From Hippopus hippopus (Eukaryota; Mollusca; Bivalvia; Cardiida; Cardiidae): a stretch of 64,000 nt of DNA. Below are positions 19,801 through 32,898 of the stretch, piece by piece. Every line of letters begins with the position of its first letter. Position 1 is the first letter of the stretch. The position numbers and the translations under genes are program-made. The notes beneath the pieces are model-generated. The model worked only from the letters and a program-made list of their open reading frames with translations. It ran no database searches and had not been told where the DNA came from. The stretch spans positions 33,464,129 through 33,528,128 of the forward strand of contig OX328109.1 of the NCBI GenBank assembly GCA_946811185.2. The letters run 5' to 3'.

Positions 19801-22800
19801 GTATGGTAAAGGGTTTATAATTGACCTCATCAACATTGATTTAAAGGCTTTTCAATCAATCAAAAGTCTTTTTAAAGACCTACTAAAAATGTCAAAATTT
19901 TCCAAATTGGCAAATGTTTCAAAAACATAATTTTTAAAAAATTGGCAAACATTGTGGAAAGGACAAAGACAAAAGTTTAGATAATAAGACCAACCATATC
20001 AGGATGCATGTAGACTTCTAGATATGTCTTACAAAGTTTTCTGTCCCAGTCATCTGTGATGTGTCCACCATACATGATTTCTCCAAACAGGTAGCGCAAA
20101 TCCTCCCATGGAACCTGTCAATTGTGAGTGAATCAGCTCTAAACAAAAATCATTATGATACATGTATTTTGTCAAACACATATGAGTTACAGTTTAACCT
20201 ATCTTCAGTAGCAAGCTGGGGAAACAAACAATACTAGCATTTTTTTTTAACCTTTACTAAAAAAATAACCTATTTCAATGACCCTGAGAAAAAAAGACAT
20301 GGGAAAACATTGATGAACAGGGAAAAATGCCAGTAACCAGCATATTTTCTTTGCTCACAATGTTTTCTACTCTTTCGAAGACAAATTTCATTATTTAACC
20401 CTTTACCAAACAATCCCTAGTTTATACGACCCAGAGGAAGAAGCCTTCTGAAAAAATTGTGGGAAAAGGAGAAAATGCTGGTAACCAGCATTTTCTCCTT
20501 TTGCCACAATGTTTTCTACTCTTCTAAAGTCAAGTTTTAATTTTTGAGACATGTTTGTCGTCTGCAAATGCTTTCAATTTGGACAAGTCTAAAATTTTGT
20601 TGTTTGGTAAAGAGTTAAGCCTCATCTAATTTGTCTGCAAATGCTTTCAAAGAGTTAATGCAAGTGGCCATTCAACTCAGGAACCATCATATTCAAAACC
20701 TAATTTTGATTATGTGCAATAATGAATGACTAGTACAGGTGGCTGCCTAATAAAAGTAACCAGTAAAATGTTTGATTGTTTGCTATAAATAACTACACCA
20801 TTCAACCATTCAACATGTTACCACTTGCACAGGATGGGGAATCTCACTGTTTTTGTTTTCATAAAATGCTTGGGTAAATTGCTTCTTCTTTTGTGCCTAA
20901 TTTTATCTATAGATTTGTGCATAATATTCCTTGAATCCAGCAAACTTATATCTGGGTTTAATTATATCATAGTGGTGTCATAAAAACTGACCCTTTGCAA
21001 ACATCCAATCATGAAATTTAACCCTTATCCTGCTAAATAACTAAAGTGAAGATGTCAATTCGATAGTAAAAACCCAAATACTGCTATTTCAAAGTTATGT
21101 TTTTTGTGAGTAATATCTCCTAATCGGACAGTGTAGGTCAAAGATCAGATGTACCTTCTGTACAGTCTGATCTTGATCTACACAGTCTGGAAAAGGTCAG
21201 TGAGTCGCGCTTAGCAGCCTAAGGGTTAAGTTTCGATACTCATCATTTGACACTCTACCATGCAAATCCTAGTTTTATTGACCTCGAAGAAGCAAGTTTT
21301 TCAAAACATGGTGGGAAAAGGAGAAAACCAGCATTTTCTTCTTTTTTAACCCTTTACTCCACAGATACTCATTTTGACGCATCAAGAACAGACAGCTTTT
21401 GAAAACATTGTGGGAAAAGGAGAAACTGCTCGTAACGAGCAGTTTCTCCTTTTCCCACAATGTTTTCTACTCTATCAGATATCTGTATCTCCATTTGTCC
21501 ACATTTTTGACATCATATCTTTATTTGCTGTTGAACTGGAAGAGTCTAAAATTGGCATATCAGGTAAAGGGTTAAGACATTTTCTATCCTTTTCCAGACA
21601 ATCAACAAAAGTCACATTAACATCGTTGGCCACAAATGCTTTAAATATTCATGAGTCTAAAAGTTCGTTATCTGGAGAAAAGTTAAAATTTCATTACAAA
21701 AATCTGTATCATTATTTACCTTTGTGTTTGCCTCAAGATAGTTATATAGGACATTCACAGATATTGTCAAGTCTCCATTGTTATATGGGTACCGTCTGTT
21801 CCAGCCTTGGGCTCCAAACTTCCGCCTCTCACAGACCACGGCATGGAAATAACACAGAGAAAACAAGATAGACTTGAACTCTGCCTCTCTGGCACACATT
21901 TCTAAGGTTTCCTGAAACATCAAACACATCAGTATTGGTTAACTCTTTACTAAACAACAACATTTTAGGCTTCTTTAAATTAAAAGCATTTGCAGACAAT
22001 TTCAATATGGCTCAAATGCTGCAATTATTCTTAGACAGGGTAGAAAACATTGTGGAAAAAGGAAAAAATGCTGGTTGCCAGCATTTTCTCCTTTCTCACA
22101 ATGTTTACAAAAGGCTTCTTTTCCAGGGTCGTTAAAAGTCAGCATCGTGCCGTAAAGGGTTAAAAGTGTTAAAGGTGTCAAGTAAAGATCTTAATGGTGT
22201 CTTTTAATTCTTTACCAGCTGGAATACAAAATTTTAGACTTGCCCAAACTGAAAGCTTTTGCAGACCACAAATTTAATCTTGCACAAAGGAAAAGAGTTT
22301 TATCAGAAAGAGTACAAAACAATGTGGGAAAAGGAGAAAAGGCTAGTAACTATCATTTTCTCCTTTTCCCACAATGTTTAAAAAGGTATCATATTAATCA
22401 TTATTATGATTTAGGATTGTTTGGTAAAGTCTTTACCAGATGACAAAATATCACTTGTCAAAATTTGAAAGTATTTACAGTCAAAAATACAAATGCTGCT
22501 TGAAAGATGAGATCTGTCTTTGTCAAAGTTGCCAGCATTTTCTTCTATTACAATTTTTTTTCAAAGGCTATCTTTCTTGGGGTTGGTAAAACAAAGATTT
22601 GTTTGGTAAATGGTTAAAATCTCTTATGCATATAGTCACTTGGCTCATTTCACTGTGACCAATTGATTGAATGGTGTTTCAGGCAGTTTTGACTTGATTC
22701 GGCGTGTCCTAGTGTAACTTTTTTATTTATGTATTTCCTTGGTTTAACCAGTTTCATGCATGGCATGGGCTCTGCAGTGCAACACAAAGCCCACAAAAAG

Positions 22801-25800
22801 CCAGTGGTATAAATGCAGATGAAACTTGTAAGGGCTAAATTAAAAATCCTCAACCTTTATCAGACACTGAGCCAGTCAAGCGGGACACAAAGCCGTGTCT
22901 TGAATGAACAGATAATAAAGTAGATTAGGCTAACAACCACTCCTTTTTTCCATTTTTTAAAATTTTTTCAACTAAGGGTGGCAATGCGTTCATACCCAAT
23001 ATATGATATAATGAGATTAATCAATTATCTAATAAAGACCGAGTTTGCAGATAATTGCCAAGATTCTAATTTGGTATGGGACAGAGTGATGGTTTTCATC
23101 AAATAAAGACAATAGCACAGTTTGTTAATTTATAATTTCTGTGAGAAGTTATCCAGAGGTTTTTATTATACTGCAAAGAAATTTTTCGTGATCTGAATGA
23201 ATCATATGCCCTGACCATGTATATCATGTACACTGACAAAACCCGCGTAAAAGCAGGCTTTCCTTTCGGGAGCCCCGTATACATGACTACACTTTCAACA
23301 CAACATCCAAAATGGTGGCGTCGACTGACTGATACATGCCGCCCACAAGACAAACATACTGAGAAGCCTGCACCATATTATTACAAGTTTCCCTTGATGT
23401 TTGTCATCAAAATGGAAAGAATAGATTATTTTTTAAAGTAAATAATTATAGAGCTTTACATATATTATCGTTTGATGTCATTCTAAAACAAATACACGAG
23501 GATTTAAAACGAGCCACCCCTTCTTCAGGTTAGTAAATTGTAAAGTGTCGAAACTCACATATTGTGCATAACGTTAAAAGGATAACCTAATGGTCGTTTG
23601 GTCATTTACTTTTGCCAATAAATCAATAAAAATTCATAGTTACTTACCTTGAAGTTGCTTAAATCCTATGTTGAAATAAAAATACGACGAATATCTATCG
23701 CAGTGACATCATCAAGATTATGCACCAAACTGCACGTTTTACCAAGGTTTCGGTGACGTCAGTTCCCAGTGACATCGGTTTTCATTGATTTGGGGCACTC
23801 AGAGCGGAAGTTCTATTTCGTCAGCATACTCAATTTTTCAGACCATAAAACAGGGAAATTTCACTTAACACACGTTGGAATTGTAAAACTTTGCAGTATA
23901 ATAAATTTGTTGTACGGTCAGGTGGCAGGGGACTTGAAAACTTGTTCACGGCTGTGGAAAATAATGTCGCCACCTCGCCTTCGGCTTGGGGCGACATGAT
24001 TCACCACAGCTGTGAACAAGTTTTCAAGTCCCCTACCACCTGACTGTACAACTAATAATGTAAGTTGGCCATCATGGCTGATGGAGGCTCACTGATATCT
24101 CTGATGGATGCTTGAAATATTTCATGGAGTATGACATGGAAAAGAGGGCTGGAGACTCTTGTATGGACTCCAAGGAATAGTGCTTAACAAATTTTCATTA
24201 CCTGTGAGAAGTTATCCAGAGCTTTATGTAAATTAGCCATCATGCCTGAAGGAGGCTCATTTGTAATCTTGATCGAAGCTTGAAGTACCCCCTGGGGTAT
24301 GATATGAGACTCTGGGGTGGGGGAAGGTTCAGCGCTGATGTACAGTCTGTAGGATTCATGGCTCCCAGAGGAATATTTCTCTACCAACTTTTCCAGTTTG
24401 GGCAACCATTTTGCCACAAGGTGAACATTCTACAAGTAGAATATGAAATCATAACAATTCAATCATGAAACCATAGAATTTTATGCAATGCTGAAAATTT
24501 ATTAGATAAAAATTACTATAGGGTTTTTATTTTTCCAAAATAGGCTTTTATCAATCTCATCACTTTCACTAAAGGAATGAAACTTGGGTAAAAGGGAATG
24601 CAACTTGGCAAACATGAACCTTAGCTCAGCTACAACATATTTTAAAGATCATTTATCATTACTTTATTCTTCAAATACAAGTACACAGAAAAACTGTGAT
24701 AAAGTAAAGCAAGCACCTGCAATACTACCCAATGACCTTCTTTCGAGGCCAACTCCATTTTCTGTTCAGCCACAACCTCCTGACCTTGACCTAGTGATAC
24801 ATTATGGAAATTTCCATTGTCAATGGTAACATTCAGTTTCCTCCCTAGAGCCTCCACGTCTGTCAGGGGGTCTACACCAGGGGACAGGATGAAAAATATT
24901 GGGGTCCCTATTCCAGATTCTTCATAAGACTTTGAGAATTCTATTGGTCTGCCTTCAACATACTTGGTCCCTATCTTCTCTTCTATGAAAATTCTGAAAT
25001 ATGACAGGTACAAACACATTGAACAATTATTGTTATTTTCATTACCAGCTGCAAACTATATAAGCAATGCTCTGTGAAAAGGGGATTAATGTATCTGCAA
25101 AAGGTACCGAGACAGGTCAGCCTGTGCAGTCCAAACAGGCTGATCTGGGTTGAAACTTTTTGCTATAGGTCAATTTTCTGCATGTCCACAGAACAGTCTA
25201 TGTCAGGGTTAAGCCAGTTACTAGAAAAAATGGAACCTATGGATCAATAATTATGTGATGACTTGCTTGGTATAATACGTAACAGATATGCATGAAACCC
25301 TCTTTTGCCAGAGCATGACTCATATTCAAGATGAACATACTATGGAAAGGGAAACATTCTTTTTTTTTATCAATAAAGAAACATTGCAGAAAAATAGGTC
25401 ATTGTCTGGTACAAGTATATACCTTTCTTTTCCAATAATGCTTTTCCAATTTTCCCACCTGCAGCTGCATAGAAAATTGTCTTTAATTCTAATTGTGAAA
25501 GAAGGAGAACGTGCTGTTCATCAGAAAACCAGAATTTTCTCCTTTTACTGCAATGTTTTCAAAAGTCTTCTTCTTCCAGTCATAAAAGCTTGTGATTATT
25601 TGTGAAGAGTAAATGCATGGTTGTTGTACAAGTAGCATTTTTAGATCACTTTCAACAATATTCTAATATCATATCAAAACAAAAACTTCACTTCTTCATA
25701 TCATTACTGGGTTCCACCAGTACTACACTTGGGAGTTGCTTTGCATAAATGTAGGATACTCCAACATATTGAAACAACTGAAACACATACCTCAGAGCAT

Positions 25801-28800
25801 ATGTCATTCTATCTGGTCTAAGAGCTCTCATCATACATAGTTTCTGCAGAGCATTTTTGTTTTTCCATTCCTGGGGGAACTTCTCTTTCTCGGGACATTC
25901 ACTTTCAACAAACTTCTTCCATCGTTTTGCAGAACCTTCAATATCTCTGTCAAGATTTCTGAATTCATCCATGTTAGCAAGTGCCTGAAAAAAACAACCA
26001 TGCAAACATGATTTTGACAGGAAGTACAGTGAAACCTCATTAATCCTGAAAGAAATAATTTAAATGCAATACTGACAGAGACTGGTTGAAGAAAACAGTT
26101 TGTGTGTTGTTTGACACCATCTTCTGCATAATTTGTTATATTGCAATGGCCATTGCACCTAACTATGTTTTCCTCAAGTTTATTTTACCAATTCTTTGCA
26201 CAATATTCTTTCCAAGCCACTCTGGGCAGCTTTCCCATGTGAAAATCATCAAAACAATGTTCAGGGGTAAAAGAGGAATGAATCCTGTTGCTATGACAAT
26301 CACCAATCCTTGGAAAAAAATTGGCAAAGCTGGGGGTTCAAAACAGCGACCCCTGGTTTCCAGCCCTCGGCTCTGCAAACATTTCTAGGAAAGAAGGGTT
26401 GCATACTTCTGGGTCCAAATTCACCAACCATTTTAAACTGTATTTTCTTACTCTAGATTTAAACCAAATGGTTTAGCCAATCAGAAATTGTGTTACTTTC
26501 AACTTTAGAAAATTCTTGAGACTTAGACTAAGCATGTGTTTAAGAATGGTTGAATACAGACCCTGATTGCTCATACTACTGCAGTATTTTGTCAAGAAAT
26601 GAAATCATTCACACCTGTATGAAAGCTAGAGAGCAGCACTTTCTCCCTTCTGACTCTTCATCAAACAACCAAAGTTCTGACTTGCCCAAATCCAAAGCAT
26701 TTGTAAGCGACAACCTGAATGGAGTTAAAATTGTGGGCTTTGTCTTTAGAATTGTAGAAAACCAGTGAGAATTTTAAGTTGAAAAAGGTTCATAACTATA
26801 CAAATAATATTTTGAAGGTAACATATGACTTCTGGTATGAGTTTCCCATTCCGATAGTTTACAACTAACCCAAGTTTGAAAGTGTTGACAAGATGATACC
26901 ACCATCAACACAGACAATGCAGATGACACAGATGATGACAGTGCTGGAACAAAACCAGACAAGGTACAAATCACTTGCTGGATTGATTGAATGGTGTTTT
27001 GGGGCATTTTTAACATGATTTCGGTCATGTCACAGTGACAGGTCCCATATATTCATGTATGTCCTGGGTTTCACCAGGGCTCTGAAGTATTTGGCCCGAA
27101 AACATTCCCATGGAAAATCCAGTGCTTTCAGTGAAGCTCAACCCTTAGGCCTCAAGGTTATGAGTCCTACATACTACCATTAATCTAAGCAGGACCCTCA
27201 CTTTCAGGAAGTGATATGTTTACACAATATTAACTGACATACCTTGATGGCTCCCCATCCATAGTTACTCATAAAGTCTACAGGGCTATCTACATGTGGC
27301 ATAGCTGGGAACCGGAGTAAAAAGTCCAACTCTACAGGGTTTATATCTTTTGCCATCAATAGAATCTAAAACAGAATACATTTAAAAAAAAAAATAATGA
27401 CTATCTCTTCACCATATGACAAGATTCTAGACTTGTCCCAACTGTAAGCATTTACAGATGAAAATTTCAATGTGGTTCTTATGATGGAAATTGAATGTGT
27501 TAGGGTAAAAAACATTGTTGGAAAAGGAGAAAATTCTGGTTATCGGCATTTTCTCCTTTTTAGAACAAAGTTTTCAAAACATTCTTCCTCCATGGATATA
27601 AATAATGCTATTATACATGAGTGCATAGAAGCTTTGAAAATATTGCCAATTCTCTAAAGTGGCAAAAACTTGAACAACATACTTTTTTCAAAATACTGTC
27701 TCTTGCAGACTATTTCTGACAAAAGTCTAGCAAAAGACTAGAAACATTATTTACAAAATAAAAAATGTCTTCCTTTGCTACAATGTCCTCACATGTAGGT
27801 ATGTAGGTAATTCATGATGATTTTCCTTACTTTAGAGGGAATTTTTTACTGCCTATCTTTTACTTCCTGGAGGTCCTGTAATCAGGAGATCCTGGTTTGG
27901 CAGCCCATGTTTTAGGTAACTGCAATATTGGTGTGTCTATTAGCAAGGTACTGAAAAGCACAAGCCCGCGAATTGTGAGACCCAGGATAGACACGTATAT
28001 GTGAGCTGCTGTTGTGTTATGACTCATACTTTTGAAAATGGTACCGTCATGCACCATTCAAACAAAGAAACTCTTTCATACTTGTAAACACATCCAAGTT
28101 CTAAAGATAAGACTAACAATGTAAGAATACAGAGCTGAGACAAGTATTCAAACTTGACACCCTTAATATCACAAGCCCTATGTACAAATACCATGGCTCT
28201 TTTTGGCTTTTCTTTACAGAAAGTATGTACATGAAGATAGGTTCATCCTTCTCAGAGACCCCGTGGCTGTGTAAGAATTAATTGCTGAGACAAGTATTCC
28301 TGTGCTACAAGCTGTTCACCTGTGACAAACTAGAGTTTGGTGTTTCCTTACTTGTAAGCACATCTGTGTTGTAAAGATGAGTTTATCTTTCTCAAAGAGA
28401 CCCCTGGCCGTGTAGGAATACACAGAGTATGTTATATAGTCAATCAAGTTGGCCACTCTGATCTTCACCTCTTCTGCAGGCTCTGCCTTGTCAATGGCAT
28501 TCTCAAACACAACGCTGAAGGCCTGAAAAATAGACATGTTTAACCCTAAGAAAGAAGGCTTATGAAAACATTGTGGGAAAAGGAGAAAATGCTAGTAACC
28601 AGCATTTTCTCCATTTCCCACAATATTTTCTACCCCTTCTCAGACAACTTTTCCCTTTAGAGCTACATTTAATTAGTCGCCTGCAACTGCTTTCAATTTG
28701 GACAGGTCCAAAATTTTGCTGTTTGGTGAAGGGTTTTAACCCTTAGAGTGCTATGCACTAGTTGTGTGGTTTCTGTTGAAATAGTAGATCAAGACTGGGC

Positions 28801-31800
28801 TGCACAGGATGTGCAGTCTGACCTTGGATCTATAAAACTGTCTTCTTTTCTGTATCATATTCTGGCCAAAACAAACTTTAATTTATTGTTTTCTGGCTGT
28901 TTTTCCTATCAAATTGGAATGATCAATTCAATTAACGCCTACAGCGCCTTTCACAACTATAGTTGCCTTTGCGGCCAGAGTAGATCAAGATCAGGCGGCA
29001 CAAAATGTGCAGCCTGATCTTTGATCTACACTGTCTGCTTTGCTAAAACACCGTAGACAAAAGCAACCACAAAATTGCTATTATTTTGGTCGTATTTCTA
29101 GGCTGAAAATGCCTGCAAGGTTAATCTTTCGCTCTAGGTTAAACTTCTGAACAAACAGATCATTTGCTGGTCTCTATCCAATTAATTACCATGATTACAA
29201 AGTTCAGTTATTTCATTAAATTCAGCTGGTGCAAAAGTTATTGATTGTTCTTTTCCTATTGATCTGTCATCCTTATTATACATATCAGTAACCCTGAAAG
29301 TTCTGAACTTGGCTGTAGTTGCTTTTACAGACAGCATTGATCAAGATCAGACTGCACAGAACATGACTTCTGATCCTGGATCTACACATTCTGTTACTTT
29401 GCAAGACATTTTGACAAAAAGAGTCTTTCAATTCCAGGTTTAAATTTTGCATCCTTCATACAGAACCCTTTCAGCACCATAGAGGAAATCAGGGGCATTT
29501 GTGGATTGCACAGATAATAGGAGATGCAGTACAATCATGAATCTATACTGGTGGCTTGTTCACACTTGAAACAGTTTTTATACATATTATGCTCAGATTA
29601 ATTAACTTTCATAATTGGCAAATTAAATCCTTGAAAGGCAAAAGCCCTGTTACTATTTCAAAAACTCATTATTTCATACGTAGGTCAGATATATTAAGAT
29701 GACTTACTGATGAATCAAATCCTAAAGGGGGCAACACCTCATTTACTATAGTCTGAACACAACTCAAATAACCTACCTTCAAAGAGAACTGGTACATAGG
29801 ATTAATTCTGAACAGATCATTCAGAATGAAATATAGCAGAGAAGCCCTTGCAGCCACAGGTCTGTAATGTTCACGGGCCAGGTTGATCTCAACTTCCGTA
29901 TTTTTGGCTTCTTTTGCTTTCACTTCTATCTCAGCAGCAGTTCTCTTGGTTGTTTCCAAGTTTTCTACAAGAGCATAGTCCCCAAGAAAGTTCCCCTTAG
30001 CAGCTGAGAGACGGGCCAATAAGTTATCTTCTAACTCCTTCAATGTGATCTTAAACTGGTTTTGTTGCCTTGTCAAATCAGACTTCAGTTTTTCTAGATC
30101 TGGCCTTTCCTTACTGACAACATCAGCCAGTAACTGGTCCTCCAGACCATCTCTTGTGACAGTAAAGTTGATCAGAGTTGTCTGTGCTTGCATTTCTGGT
30201 TTATAATGTGGATTAGCAAGCTTGGTATGTAGTATAAGTCTGAAGTCTGGATGATAGTCCACTTCTTTGTCTCCCAGTTTGATTGCTCTTCCCTTCTTCA
30301 CTGTATTTCTTCCAATCAGTGAATTGAGAACTGGGTCAACTGACTCACCAATATTTTCAATAAGCACAACATCACCAGCTGATATGGCCCTTTCAATGGC
30401 ATCTAGATACCCTCTCTGACCCAGACTGATGTTCTTCAAGTCAGCCCCGTATTTTGTTTTGATCCATTTTGCTCCCTGTAGCTGAGGGTCTATCATCAGG
30501 GGCCAGCGTTCACAGCAAGTCAAAATAGTAGCATTCTCTGTCGACATTCTGTCACTTGGCAGTCCTTCATTGTTCCAGGAAGCAATTTGTGCATCATCAG
30601 TGAGGAGAGACAGGGGGTCCAAACCTTCAGAGACTGGTATAGGATTACTCAGAGTTTTGAGGAAAGGCAGCCAGCATTTCTCCTGTAGATCCAGTCTATA
30701 CTGCTTTGTAAAGCATCCCACATAGGAAACAAAAGCTGTTATAAGCAGAACATCTCCTGGAAGGGTTGTTTCCTGTTCCCTAAACGCACCTACAGATTCT
30801 GCCCATCTCACATTCTCGGAGGCAAGTCCACCAACAAGTCGATTGGCCAATTCAATTGTCTTGGCAGTAGTATCAGCTTCTTGTTGACATCTTAGCTTCT
30901 CATTAGTGGCTTCTTCAAACTCAGCTGTAAGTGTGGCAAGATCTGTTTCTAAAGCTTGAATCTTGTTTGTGATCACTCTGAGTTTTTCTCTGGCAGCATT
31001 GAGCTCAGCATTGGCCTGGTTTAGGGCAATCCTTTTGGGTTCAACTTCACAGAACACTTTATAATAGATCATAATGTTGATGACCCATGAGCATAGACCT
31101 GCTGCTGCAAGAGACTTTGTACGAATACTTTCCGGATCAAAACCTGGATCATCCAGGTAAGGCTGCACAGCTTTCTGACAGTTTTCATGGATGTTGTCTT
31201 TGTCATAGTTTACCAAGCTGTCCAGGAATAGGTCAACCTGAAATAATTGATGAGCACTTTACCACACAATCCCAAGTTTTAACAGCCCTAAGGGAAAGGA
31301 CTTTTGAAAAAAATGTAGGAAAGGAGAAAATACTGGTAACCAGCACTTTCTATATTTCCCACTCTGTTTTCTACCCTTTTGAAGACAGATTTCATAATTT
31401 GTGGAACATTTTATTTGACGTCCACCAGTGCTATGAATTTGGACCAGTCTAAAAATATGTCATTTGGTAGAGTTAATTATCATTAATAAAGGATGATTTT
31501 TATCCATCTTGCAGAAATGAATGGTTCCCTCTTAAATCAATTTACACAAAAACTTGCCATGTTTCCAACCTATGGCCCGATATAGGACAACCCTTGTCTG
31601 TCACTAGTTTTTTCAAATAGTAATAATGATTGACTGATTGATTGAGTGGTATTTTATGCTGCTTCCAACATTATTTCAGTCATATCACAGCAACAGTTCA
31701 CATATGTCCTGGGTTTCACCAATACAAGACAAGGGCTCTGAAGTGTCTTGCCCCACAGATGCTACCAAGAACTAGAAATAGGTGTGTCAGAGACACGGAT

Positions 31801-32860
31801 GCCCCCGCTAAATGGTATTGGTCACAGATATGTCATATGAGAGAATCAGTAGGTATTACAGAAAATTGTTGTTTTGGATAACAGCTTAGACAGGGTTAAG
31901 AAGGTTTGTTATATATATAGCCAAGCAGATAAAAGATTACTTATACCTGATAACAAAATTGAGGACTGGTCCAAGTTGAAAGCAATATGCAGACAATAAA
32001 TTATATGGTTTGTATTGCATATGGTAGAAAACTTTGTGAGAAAAAGAAGAAAATGCTGGTTTTGAGCATTAACTTCTTTTTATTCAGTGTTTTCCTTAAT
32101 CTTTCAACTCAGGGTTACTTATACTCAGGATTATGAAGATCTTAACTTGAGGAATGAGAGTGAGAAATATAGCAATAATAATTATTCTGTTGGACTTCCT
32201 CTATGAGACAGGAACAAATTGGATCGAATATTATCACACTGGACTATAGTTGAAGGGTTGGTTGCAGCCTCAATATTCTCCAGCATAGTTCTTTGGATGA
32301 GTCTTTTTAAAAACCAAAACTGTATCTTCATATCATAATTCTGCTGAGCAGGATGTAAAACTGGGTTGAACAGTCAATTTAAACATTTGACCTTCAACTG
32401 TGACCTTGACCTTGGGCGTATCGAAACAAACTTTTCGCATGACACTAGTACTTGTTAAGGAGAACAAGTGTGCGAAGTTTTTTTGAAATCCATTGATAAA
32501 TGTAGAAGTTATGCTCCAGACAAGGTCAATTTAAACATTTGACCTTCAACTGTGACCTTGACCTTGGGCGTATCGAAACAAACTTTTTGCATGACACTAG
32601 TACTTGTTTAGGAGAACAAGTGTGCGAAGTTTTTTTGAAATCCATTGATAAATGTAGAAGTTATGCTCCGGACAAGGTCAATTTAAACATTTGACCTTCA
32701 ACTGTGACCTTGACCTTGGGCGTATCGAAACAAACTTTTCGCATGACACTAGTACTTGTTATGGAGAACAAGTGTGCAAAATTATTTTGAAATCCATTGA
32801 TAAATGTAGAAGTTATGCTCCGGACAAGAATGGGACACACACACTAACGCACACACACAC

Positions 32861-32898
<38 letters not shown>

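Noticed and set aside
23099..23441. Open frames around 23217-23441
   Set aside because: They lie in the hairpin-rich insertion, have no splice-compatible or conserved sequence, and overlap on both strands.
24060..24165. Functional alternative dynein exon
   Set aside because: The duplicate is interrupted by a 0.9-kb insertion and has lost its donor, so it is treated as a fossil.
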